Positions 43,431 through 50,945 of a DNA stretch of 64,000 nucleotides are shown here, in pieces. The stretch's first letter is position 1. Each line of letters starts with the position of its first letter. The position numbers and the translations under genes are program-made. The stretch covers positions 186,001 to 250,000 of the forward strand of contig CAVQVG010000020.1 in the NCBI GenBank assembly GCA_963717125.1, read 5' to 3'. Under the pieces are notes generated by a model. It was not told the origin of the DNA. It saw nothing but the letters and a program-made list of their open reading frames with translations, and ran no database searches. This DNA is from RYN-230 sp963717125. Its GTDB lineage: Bacteria > Actinomycetota > Actinomycetes > Streptosporangiales > Streptosporangiaceae.

Positions 43431-43655
43431 TCAAAGGTCGTCGAACTCGCCCTGCTTGATGGCTTCCAGGAACGCGGCCAGGGCCGGCCGCGGGTAGACC
43501 AGTGCCGGTCCGGACGGGTGCCGGGAGTTCCGCACCGCGACCGCGCCCCCCGGCAGCTCAGCCATCTCCACACAGCTCCCGCTGGGGTTGCTGATGCTGC
43601 TCTTGCGCCAGCGCACGGCGAGCTCACCAGCCGGGATGCCGCTTCGAATCTGCAA
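43431..43655 (-). CDS. DUF397 domain protein
   Basis: A 74-residue DUF397 protein: RWRKSSISNPSGSCVEMAEL, then VAVRNSRHPSGPALVYPRPA and LAAFLEAIKQGEFDDL. It is the small partner of the WhiJ-like regulator, thought to bind it or tune it. It lies upstream of the DUF5753 gene, on the same strand, with about 220 nt between them. Confidence 0.92.
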   Translation of the reverse strand: MQIRSGIPAGELAVRWRKSSISNPSGSCVEMAELPGGAVAVRNSRHPSGPALVYPRPALAAFLEAIKQGEFDDL

Positions 43656-43717
43656 CTGTTCCTCCTGAGCCAGCGGGAATCGCTTACCGCCGGATGTTCC
43701 GGCGCTGGGTGACCTCC

Positions 43718-43808
43718 TGCACGTGCCAGCCTAACAGATCAAATGCACGTGCACCTGAACGTGCAGGGGACGTTGCAAACGAAACGTGCATAAGGCAGGA
43801 TACGTGCA
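43718..43808. promoter_or_regulatory. cluster of ACGTGCA repeats in the WhiJ-like control region
   Basis: CTGCACGTG (43718), the palindrome TGCACGTGCA (43744-43753), and ACGTGCA or ACGTTGCA at 43759, 43770, 43784 and 43802. Spacing is about 11-18 nt, close to one or one-and-a-half DNA turns. They fill the divergent gap between the DUF397 gene and the anti-sigma-like ATPase and are a strong candidate for an operator array bound by the WhiJ-like regulator. Confidence 0.7.
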
Positions 43809-43853
43809 GCGACGTAGCCTCCCCCGGACGACGACAGGACCACCCACAAGCCG

Positions 43854-44462
43854 ATGAGCGCGCACCCATTGCGGCTGGCCAGCAGAATGGCTCGCGACGT
43901 GCACTGGGACTGGCTGGCGCCAGCCGTGCGCATGGCCGCGGCTGGGCACGGCATCCATCCGCTGGCCGCCGACCGGGCGGCGCTGGAGTGGACCTGCTTC
44001 CCGCGGGTGGCCACCCGCACCCCGCGCGGCACCCCCCAGTCGGTCGGCGCGGCCCGTGATTTCGGCCTGGCCACGCTGCGCCGGTGGACGGTGGCCGACC
44101 GCACCGACGACATCGCGGTCGTGCTGTCCGAACTGCTGACCAACGCGCTGCGGCACGGCGCCGACCATCCGGCCCACCCGGTGCGGGTGGCGCTGGTCCA
44201 GCCCGCACGGTTCGTGCTGGTCGTGGTGACCGACCCAGGGCCGCAGGTGCCGGTGCTCCGGGAGCCCGACTACCTGGCCGAGAGCGGCCGCGGGCTGCAC
44301 GTCATCAACGCGCTCAGCGACGCCTGGGGCTACACCACGCCGACCGACGTGGGCAAGGCGGTCTGGGCGCTGTTCGCGGTGCGCTTCACCGAGCCGCGGC
44401 CGGTCCCGGCCTGGCTGCGTTCGCAGCTGCCGGGGCCGGTGGCCGCGACGGAGGAATTGTGA
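43854..44462 (+). CDS. ATP-binding protein (HATPase, anti-sigma factor kinase-like)
   Basis: A 202-residue GHKL ATPase of the RsbW/SpoIIAB-like type. N box VLSELLTNALRHGA, G1 VVTDPGPQVPVL, G2 ESGRGLHVINALSDAWGY. It is the third member of the WhiJ-like set. Proteins of this kind bind sigma factors or anti-anti-sigma factors. It is divergent from the other two, across the repeat cluster. No membrane helix. Confidence 0.88.
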   Translation: MSAHPLRLASRMARDVHWDWLAPAVRMAAAGHGIHPLAADRAALEWTCFPRVATRTPRGTPQSVGAARDFGLATLRRWTVADRTDDIAVVLSELLTNALRHGADHPAHPVRVALVQPARFVLVVVTDPGPQVPVLREPDYLAESGRGLHVINALSDAWGYTTPTDVGKAVWALFAVRFTEPRPVPAWLRSQLPGPVAATEEL

Positions 44463-44487
44463 GCGCTCTCACCGTGCCCGGCCGAGA

Positions 44488-45609
44488 CTAGCCCGGCGCG
44501 CTGACGCTGTCCGGCGCCCGCGGCCGGCCTGGTTGGCCCGGCTGTCCTGGCTCCCCTGGCGCGCCGGCCGCGCGCAGGTAGCGGACCGGGCTGGGAGCGT
44601 CCTGCGCCGCGTCGATCTGACCGGTGCCGGACAGGTACTCCAGGTGCGCGGCCGTCTCGGCCAGGGCGGCCCGGCGCATCATGCCGGTCACCGCGCCCCA
44701 GCCCCGGGACCAGGACAGCTCCTGGGTGATCTGCCAGACGGTGGCCGCGCCGAGCCGGTCGGTGACGGCCAGCACCTCGCCGCACCGCCGGTCGTGGTGG
44801 GCCAGCAGCGTCCGGGCCCGGTCGGCCAGGCCGTGGAACCGGTACTCGTGCGCGGGCAGCGCCTCGGCGCTGTCGTACCCGGCGGTCCGCTTGAGCGACG
44901 CCAGGTAGGCGGCCAGTGGCGGCTCGGCCGCGTGCGGCTGCAGCCCGATGTTCGGGCTGATCCGGGGCAGCACGTGGTCCCCGGTCAGCAGCACGTCCTC
45001 GGTCTCCTCGTGCAGGCAGAGGTGCCCCGGGGTGTGCCCGGGCGTCCATACCGCGCGCAGCCGCCGGCCGGGCAGCGGGACCAGGTCGCCGTCGCCCAGC
45101 AGCATGGTGGGTTCCACCATGGCCAGCACCCAGCGCACCCCCTCCGGGGTGATGGCCAGTTCGGCCGCGACGTCGGCCGGCACGCCGCAGGACCGCAGCC
45201 AGTCCCGGTCGCCGGCCGGACCGCGCACCTCGTCCCAGATCCGGGCGGGCAGCGAGTCCCGCTCCACCGGGTGCATCGCGATCCACGCGCCGGACTGCTC
45301 ACGCAGCCGGCCGGACAGGCCATGGTGATCGGGGTGCACGTGGGTGACGACGATGCCGGTCAGGTCGGTCACGGCCGCGCCCGCCTCGGCCAGCCCGGCC
45401 TGCAGCGCCTGCCAGGTCGGCTCGGTGTCCATCCCGGGATCGATCAGGACCAGCCCGGAATCACCGGCGATCAGGTAGCTGAGCGTGTAGCGCAGCGGGT
45501 TGCCCGGGATCGGCACCGGGATCGACCACAGGTCCGGGCGGACCTGCTCCGTCAGCGGCATCGTCCGGGACCGCCAGGCGTCCCGCTGGGCCACCCCGGT
45601 CACCCGCAT
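44488..45609 (-). CDS. MBL-fold metallohydrolase
   Basis: A 373-residue metallo-beta-lactamase-fold enzyme. Zinc motif HVHPDHHG, then GHTPGHLCLH, TGDHVLPRISPNIG and a C-terminal His. The C-terminal winged-helix-like extension and Gly/Pro-rich tail are typical of the LACTB2/beta-lactamase-like actinobacterial group. Substrate unknown. A second possible start (M17, at 45561) gives MPLTEQVRPDLWSIP. It is convergent with the anti-sigma-like ATPase gene, 26 nt apart. Confidence 0.88.
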   Translation of the reverse strand: MRVTGVAQRDAWRSRTMPLTEQVRPDLWSIPVPIPGNPLRYTLSYLIAGDSGLVLIDPGMDTEPTWQALQAGLAEAGAAVTDLTGIVVTHVHPDHHGLSGRLREQSGAWIAMHPVERDSLPARIWDEVRGPAGDRDWLRSCGVPADVAAELAITPEGVRWVLAMVEPTMLLGDGDLVPLPGRRLRAVWTPGHTPGHLCLHEETEDVLLTGDHVLPRISPNIGLQPHAAEPPLAAYLASLKRTAGYDSAEALPAHEYRFHGLADRARTLLAHHDRRCGEVLAVTDRLGAATVWQITQELSWSRGWGAVTGMMRRAALAETAAHLEYLSGTGQIDAAQDAPSPVRYLRAAGAPGEPGQPGQPGRPRAPDSVSAPG

Positions 45610-45725
45610 AACGGCAGCCTATACTGACGCTCAGCGTTCAGCAAAGGTCGGCCCGGGCGTGGCCTGGTGCCCGGCGGGTGCGCGGCGACGCGTCTCCCCC
45701 GGATACCAGTGGCGTTCCTGATCTA

Positions 45726-45757
45726 CTGATTAGTGTTGCTGGGGCAGCAGCAATCAG
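45726..45757 (-). terminator. stem-loop downstream of pptT
   Basis: CTGATT with AATCAG, and GTTGCTG with CAGCAGC inside, give a stem of about 13 bp with a three-base bulge and a GGG loop. It lies 90 nt after the pptT stop on the minus strand. It could terminate pptT transcription before the MBL gene; there is no strong U-tract. An IS end is a possible alternative. No gene is seen in 45610-45846. Confidence 0.4.
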
Positions 45758-45846
45758 TTGATCACGATGCCAGCACCGGGTCCGCGGTCGGAGCCGTCGC
45801 GGACAGCGAGCCAGGTCCGCCGGTTCCATGATCTGCGGGATCCGGG

Positions 45847-46548
45847 TCAGGCTGGCACGGCTATAGCGGTGAGCAGCAGGCCATGGCTGGATCGCCACCG
45901 GCCGGTGAACCCGGCCAGCCGCTGCCCACCCAGCACCGGGCCGGGCACTAGCAGCCGGGCCGCGAACGTGCCGTCGGCCGCTAGCCGCACGGCCGCGTCC
46001 TCGAAGCCCAGCCACTGGCCGGTGAGCGGGAACCACGCCTTGTACACCGCTTCCTTGGCGCAGAACAGTAACCGGTCCCAGCACGGCCCCCCCGGCGGCG
46101 CGGCGCGGCGGCCGGCCAGCCACGCCTGCTCCTCGGGCCGGGCCACCAGGGCCAGCACGCCGCCGGGCAGCGGCTCGTCCGGCTCCGCGTCCACGCCGAC
46201 GCTGGCCAGGTCGGTGCGGCGGGCCAGCGCGGCGGCCCGGTAGCCGTCGCAGTGCGTGATGCTGCCGACCACCCCGGCGGGCCAGTCCGGGGCGCCGCGC
46301 GGCCCGGCCGGCACCGGCGCCGGCGGCAGACCCAGCCCGGCCAGCGCCGCCCGGGCGCACGCCCGCCCGGTGGCGAACTCGCGGCGCCGCTTGGGCACGG
46401 CCCGGGCCACCGCCGCCTGCTCGGCGCCGAGCAGCCCGGCGTCCGGCTGGTCGCCGAACGTCTCGGCCACCACGGCCGCGGCCGGGAGCAGGCCGGCCAG
46501 CAGCGCGGCCGGCCCGGTGCGCAGCGCGCCCGGCTCCGCGGGCGTCAC
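45847..46548 (-). CDS. pptT: 4'-phosphopantetheinyl transferase
   Basis: A 233-residue Sfp/EntD-type enzyme that moves the 4'-phosphopantetheine of CoA to carrier proteins of fatty acid, polyketide or siderophore synthesis. It has GSITHCDGYRAAALA, the Mg-binding SVGVDAEPDEPLP and FCAKEAVYKAWFPLTG. Neighbouring metallophosphoesterase gene 46605 is in the same orientation, 56 nt upstream; this mirrors the Mycobacterium pptT-pptH pair. Intact. Confidence 0.9.
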   Translation of the reverse strand: MTPAEPGALRTGPAALLAGLLPAAAVVAETFGDQPDAGLLGAEQAAVARAVPKRRREFATGRACARAALAGLGLPPAPVPAGPRGAPDWPAGVVGSITHCDGYRAAALARRTDLASVGVDAEPDEPLPGGVLALVARPEEQAWLAGRRAAPPGGPCWDRLLFCAKEAVYKAWFPLTGQWLGFEDAAVRLAADGTFAARLLVPGPVLGGQRLAGFTGRWRSSHGLLLTAIAVPA

Positions 46549-46604
46549 GCCGGCCCCGCCCGCGTCACGCCGGCCCCGCGGGCATCACGGCAACTCCGCC
46601 CGGG

Positions 46605-47455
46605 TCACGCCGGCTCCGCCGGCAGCACCTGGCGCGGGATGGTCACCGGGTCGCGCCGCTGCCACTCCCGCGGGTAGCCCAGCGAGACCTCCAGGAACGG
46701 CACCCCGTCATAGCGGGTGGTCCGCGGGATGTGCAGGTGCCCGTAGACGACCGCGCTGGCCCGGTACCGGACGTGCCAGTCCGCCGTCCGGGTGGTGCCG
46801 CACCACTGCGCGAACTCCGGGTAGCGCAGCACCCGGGTCGGCTCGCGAACCAGCGGGAAGTGGTTCACCAGCACGGCCGGCAGGTCGGGGTCCAGCTCGG
46901 CCAGACGGCGCTCGGTGAGCTCGATCCGGGCCTGGCACCAGGCCTCCCGGCTCGGGTACGGATCCGGGTGCAGGAGCTCCTCGTCGGTGCATACCACGCC
47001 GGTCGCGTACGCCCGGGCCAGCGCCTCCGCCTTGGTCCGCGCCCCGTCCGGGCGGAACGAGTAGTCATACAGCAGGAACAGCGGCGCGATGACGGCCGGC
47101 CGCCGGCCCCCGCCCAGACGCAGAACGGGTCCTCCGGGGTGAGCACGCCCAGGCCCCGGCACACCTCGACCAGCCGCTGGTACCGCTGCTCGCCGCGGAG
47201 CTGGACCGGGTCCCGCGGATGGGTCCACAGGTCGTGGTTGCCGGGCACCCAGATGACCCGGGCGAAGCGGTCGCTGAGCGTGCCGAGCGCCCATTCGATA
47301 TCGGCCATGAACTCGCCGGTGTCCCCGGCGATGAGCAGCCAGTCGGCCGCCGAGCCCGGCCGCAGGTCCTGCACGATCTCCCGGTTCTGCGGATAGGCGA
47401 CATGCAGGTCGCTGACCGCGAGCAGCCGGGGCGGCGGGGCAGGCATAGCCGACAT
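46605..47455 (-). pseudogene. pptH: metallophosphoesterase, PptH-like, one frameshift
   Basis: A calcineurin-like phosphoesterase: LLAVSDLHVAYPQNREIV (D-x-H), IAGDTGEFMADIEWALG (GD), VIWVPGNHDLWTHP (GNHD), VLVNHFPLVREPTRVL and VVYGHLHIPRTTRYDG (GHxH). One missing base near 47100-47115 breaks it between the first and second halves; corrected length is about 283 residues. In Mycobacterium the protein next to PptT hydrolyses phosphopantetheine from carrier proteins (PptH), so the same role is likely here. ATG at 47446-47458 are all possible starts. Confidence 0.8.
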
Positions 47456-47462
47456 CATCACA

Positions 47463-47540
47463 CGCGCCCGGGCCGGCGGCATCAGCGCACGGGCCCGGGC
47501 CGCCGGGCATCAGCACACGCGCCCGGGCCGCCGCCCATCA
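47463..47540. repeat. three tandem GC-rich repeats upstream of pptH
   Basis: Three imperfect copies of about 26-28 bp, each built on GCCCGGGCCGCCGG followed by CATCAGC and ACAC/GGAC. They cover the gap between the GntR stop and the pptH start region. Copy-number slippage is likely; any regulatory role is speculative. They also run over the last bases of the GntR gene. Confidence 0.7.
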
Positions 47541-48341
47541 GCGGACGTCGGCCAAGTCCGAGGTCCACATGACGATCCGGGTCCGGTCGCCGCGGAACAG
47601 GTCGTGCGCGTACTCGACCGGCCGGCCATCCCGGACGTACGCGATCCGCTCGACCAGCATGAGCGGGTCGCCCTCGCGCACCTGCAGCGCCTCGGCCTCG
47701 CGGGCATCCGCGGTGACCGGCTCCAGGCTCTCCCTGGCCCGGTACGGGCGCAGCCGGTACTTCTCGTCGAGCAGCTCGTACAGCGACCCGTCCAGCTGGC
47801 AGTCCAGCAGGCCCGGGCACAGCGCGGCCGGGAACACCGAGTGCTCCACCGCGATCGGCCGCCCGTTGCCCAGCCGGACCCGGCGGATCTCGGCCACCGG
47901 GTCGCCGTCGGCCAACTCCAGCGCGGCGGCCACGGCCGGGCCCGCGGTGCGCGCCGTGGCCGACAGCACCCGGGCCCCGGCCACCATGCCGTGCCGGCGC
48001 AGCTGCTCGGAGAACCCGGCCAGCGTGGTCCGGTCCTGCTCCAGCTTGCCCTCGGCCACGAACGTGCCGCCGTTCCGGCCCACCGTGCGCACCACCAGGC
48101 CACGCCGGGCCAGGCTGGCCAGCGCGTGCCGCAGCGTCATCCGGCTGACCCCGAGCCAGCCGGCCAGCGCGTGCTCGGTGGGCAGCCGGTCGCCGGGCAG
48201 CAGCTGGCCGGCCGCTATCGCGTCGGCCAGCCACTCCTCGATCTGCCCGTGCGCGGTACAGCCCGGCTCACGGATGATCACCGGCGGGGCCAGGCCCGTC
48301 ATCGCGGGCAGCTCCCGCCGCGGCTGCGGCTGTGCGCCCAT
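47538..48341 (-). CDS. GntR-family regulator with UTRA domain
   Basis: A 267-residue HutC-type regulator: winged helix QIEEWLADAIAAGQLLPGDR, LPTEHALAGWLGVSRMTLRH, ALASLARRGLVVR; UTRA ligand domain FSEQLRRHGMVAGARVLSAT and RPIAVEHSVFPAALC, ending PVEYAHDLFRGDRTRIVM. It lies 15 nt downstream of the APC permease and in the same direction, so it probably represses the permease operon and itself. The ligand may be the permease substrate. Confidence 0.92.
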   Translation of the reverse strand: MGAQPQPRRELPAMTGLAPPVIIREPGCTAHGQIEEWLADAIAAGQLLPGDRLPTEHALAGWLGVSRMTLRHALASLARRGLVVRTVGRNGGTFVAEGKLEQDRTTLAGFSEQLRRHGMVAGARVLSATARTAGPAVAAALELADGDPVAEIRRVRLGNGRPIAVEHSVFPAALCPGLLDCQLDGSLYELLDEKYRLRPYRARESLEPVTADAREAEALQVREGDPLMLVERIAYVRDGRPVEYAHDLFRGDRTRIVMWTSDLADVR

Positions 48342-48356
48342 GTGTCAGCCCGTGGC

Positions 48357-49928
48357 TCAATCGGACGGCAGCGCTGTTCCGGGCACCAGCGGCGCGTCGT
48401 CCCCGGCCGGCGCGACCACCGGCGCGAACTCCTTACGCCGCCCCACGGCCAGGTAGTAGAGCACGCCGATAATGACGATGAACGCGAACACCGACCACAG
48501 GATCGGGATGCTGTCCAGCCAGGACATGCCGAAGCTGAGCAGCCCGCCGGTCTGCTTCGGCTTCGGGTTGCTGGCGATCCGCGGCCAGGCGAAGTTGATG
48601 ATCATCGCGCCGCCGTAGAGCAGCGCCGCCGCGTTGACCAGGATGCCCCAGCGGCCCAGCTTGAACGGCGCGCTGGCCTTCGGCCAGCCGCGCGCCCGCG
48701 CCCGCATCACCACCAGGTTGCCCAGGAAGTAGCTGAGGTAGATCAGGCCGGTGGCGGCGATGGCGATGATGCCGGCCCCGGAGTACTTCAGGAACGGGAC
48801 GGCGGCCAGCAGCGCGATGATGACGCAGGCGAAGACCGGGGTGTGCAGCGTCGGCGAGACCTTGCTCCAGGTCTTGGAGAACGGCAGCGTGTTGTCCCGG
48901 GCCATGCCGAAGCACAGCCGGATGGTGGCGGCCAGGATGGACAGGCAGCAGACGAAGATGGCCGCCGACACCACCAGCAGGTAGATGGTGGCCAGCCAGG
49001 ACGGGAAGTTGGCCTCGATGATGTTGGCCGGGTTCCAGCCGAGGCCGCCGTTCCCGGTGATCGCGGTGTGCAGGTTCGGGATGGCCATCAGCGTGCCGAG
49101 CAGGAACACGCCGCCGATGATGAACGCGCCGACGACCGCGTAGAGCACCGCCTTGGGCGCGGCCCGGCGCGGGTCCTTGGTCTCCTCGGCCAGCGTGGCG
49201 GCGGTGTCGAAGCCGTAGATGACGAACAGGCTCATGAACATCGCGGCCAGGAACGAGGCCGGCCCGACGTGCAGCCCGGCGCTGTTGGTCACTACGCGGA
49301 AGCCCTGGTGGTTGTGGAAGATCAGCAGCACCAGCGCGAACACGAACATGCCGAGGATCTCGAAGATGACCCCGGTGTTGTTGATCAGCGCGACCAGCCT
49401 GACCCCGTAGATGTTCAGCACGGTGATGACGACCAGCGTGATCAGCGCGACGACCAGCTGGGTGTGCAGGCTGGTCGCGTTCAGGCTGTGCCAGCCGAGC
49501 CCGTTCAGCGCCGGGATGAACGCGATCGGCAGCGTGGCCACCACCGCGGTGACGGTCAGGACGCCGGCGAACAGGTAGATCCAGCCGGTGAACCAGGAGT
49601 AGGTCCGGCTGGACAGGTACTTGGTCCACTGGAACACCGAGCCGGCCACCGGGTAGTGGCTGGCCACCTCGGCGAAGTTCAGCGCGACGAGGAACTGGCC
49701 GAGCGCCACCACCGGCCAGGTCCAGATGAAAACGCCACCGACGGTGGTCAGGCCCAGCGCGAACAGGGTGAAGATGCCGGTGGACGGAGAGATGTAGCTG
49801 AACGCGACCGCGAACGAGCTGAACAGCCCGAGCGAGCGTTTGAGCTCCTGCTTGTAGCCGAAACTGGCCAGGTCAGCCGCGTCTCGCTGATCGTGTTGGC
49901 TGGCGGGGATCTCAGAGCTGGTACTCAT
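48357..49928 (-). CDS. APC-family amino acid/amine permease
   Basis: A 523-residue, 12-helix amino acid-polyamine-organocation transporter: LGLFSSFAVAFSYISPSTGI, GFDTAATLAEETKDPRRAAP, RLCFGMARDNTLPFSKTWSK. This subgroup includes ethanolamine/choline-type and GABA-type permeases. ATG 49928 follows AAGGGGAGG. It is divergent from the choline-kinase-like gene and heads the permease-GntR unit; with the flavoprotein next door it probably imports a methylated amine or related compound. Confidence 0.9.
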   Translation of the reverse strand: MSTSSEIPASQHDQRDAADLASFGYKQELKRSLGLFSSFAVAFSYISPSTGIFTLFALGLTTVGGVFIWTWPVVALGQFLVALNFAEVASHYPVAGSVFQWTKYLSSRTYSWFTGWIYLFAGVLTVTAVVATLPIAFIPALNGLGWHSLNATSLHTQLVVALITLVVITVLNIYGVRLVALINNTGVIFEILGMFVFALVLLIFHNHQGFRVVTNSAGLHVGPASFLAAMFMSLFVIYGFDTAATLAEETKDPRRAAPKAVLYAVVGAFIIGGVFLLGTLMAIPNLHTAITGNGGLGWNPANIIEANFPSWLATIYLLVVSAAIFVCCLSILAATIRLCFGMARDNTLPFSKTWSKVSPTLHTPVFACVIIALLAAVPFLKYSGAGIIAIAATGLIYLSYFLGNLVVMRARARGWPKASAPFKLGRWGILVNAAALLYGGAMIINFAWPRIASNPKPKQTGGLLSFGMSWLDSIPILWSVFAFIVIIGVLYYLAVGRRKEFAPVVAPAGDDAPLVPGTALPSD

Positions 49929-50033
49929 CGGCTGCCTCCCCTTGCGATGAGCCGCACAAGTTGAGGCGAATCGTAAAAGCCAGGCCAACTTACTGTCTAG
50001 ACCCTTTCCGGATCGGCCAGTAATCTGCGACCG

Positions 50034-50945
50034 ATGACAGAACTGGCCGAGCCGTCCACGCTCTTCGACCGGGTGCCCTGCCTGGCCGGCGCGCCCCGGA
50101 CGATAACGCCGCTGCCTGGCGGTTTGACGAACCGCAACTACAAGGTGACGACCCCGGACGGCTGTTTTGTGGCCCGGGTGTGGGCACCCGGCGACCTGCT
50201 GGCCATCGACCGGGATCACGAGCACCACAACTCGGTGGCCGCCGCGGCCGCCGGGGTCGGCGCGCCGGTGCTGGCCTACCAGCCCGCCGAGTGCGTGCTG
50301 GTGCTCGGCTTCCTGGACGGCCGGACACTGCGCAACGCCGACGTCGCCGACCCGGCCATGCTGCCCCGGATCGCCCGGGCCTGCCTGCGGCTGCACGCCG
50401 GCCCGCGGTTCGCCGGCGACTTCGACATGTTCGCAGTGCAGCGCCGCTACCTGGCCGTGGCGACCGAGCGCGGGTTCCGGGTGCCGGACGGCTACGCCGC
50501 GCTGGCGCCCCAGATGGCCGCGGCGCGGCGGGCGCTGGCCGTGCGCGACGCGGGCACCGTGCCGTGCAACAACGATCTCCTGGCGGCCAACTTCATCGAC
50601 GACGGCCGGCGCATCTGGCTGATCGACTACGAGTACTCCGGCAACAACGACCCGTGCTTCGAGCTGGGCAACCTCGCCGCCGAATGCACGCTGCCCCCGG
50701 ACGGCGTCGCCGAGCTGGTCCGGCATTACTACGGAAGGGCGTTGCGTAACAAAATCGCCCGGGCCCGGATCCTCGGCCTGGTGGGCAAGTACGGCTGGAC
50801 CCTGTGGGGCGCTATCCAGCAGGCCAGCAGCCCGATCCCGTTCGACTTCTGGGCCTGGGCGATGGAACGTTTCGAATCGGCGGCGGCCGGGCTGACCAGC
50901 CCGGAGTTCGGCCGGTTGCTGGATGACGTGGCGCGCGATGACTGA
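50034..50945 (+). CDS. choline/ethanolamine kinase-like phosphotransferase
   Basis: A 303-residue aminoglycoside-phosphotransferase-fold kinase: GGLTNRNYKVTTPDG (nucleotide loop), CNNDLLAANFIDDGRRIWLI (catalytic ND loop, resembling the HNDLLxxN of choline kinases), DYEYSGNNDPCFELGNLAAE. Likely substrate is choline, ethanolamine or a related amino alcohol. Its stop overlaps the ATG of the flavoprotein by 8 nt, so they form one operon. Confidence 0.85.
   Translation: MTELAEPSTLFDRVPCLAGAPRTITPLPGGLTNRNYKVTTPDGCFVARVWAPGDLLAIDRDHEHHNSVAAAAAGVGAPVLAYQPAECVLVLGFLDGRTLRNADVADPAMLPRIARACLRLHAGPRFAGDFDMFAVQRRYLAVATERGFRVPDGYAALAPQMAAARRALAVRDAGTVPCNNDLLAANFIDDGRRIWLIDYEYSGNNDPCFELGNLAAECTLPPDGVAELVRHYYGRALRNKIARARILGLVGKYGWTLWGAIQQASSPIPFDFWAWAMERFESAAAGLTSPEFGRLLDDVARDD

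Noticed and set aside
43718..43808. CRISPR array
   Set aside because: The repeated element is only 7-10 bp, spacing is one to two helical turns and no cas gene is near.
47604..49964. 786-residue plus-strand frame
   Set aside because: Antisense to GntR and the APC permease; the translation is a His/Gln/Arg-rich shadow.
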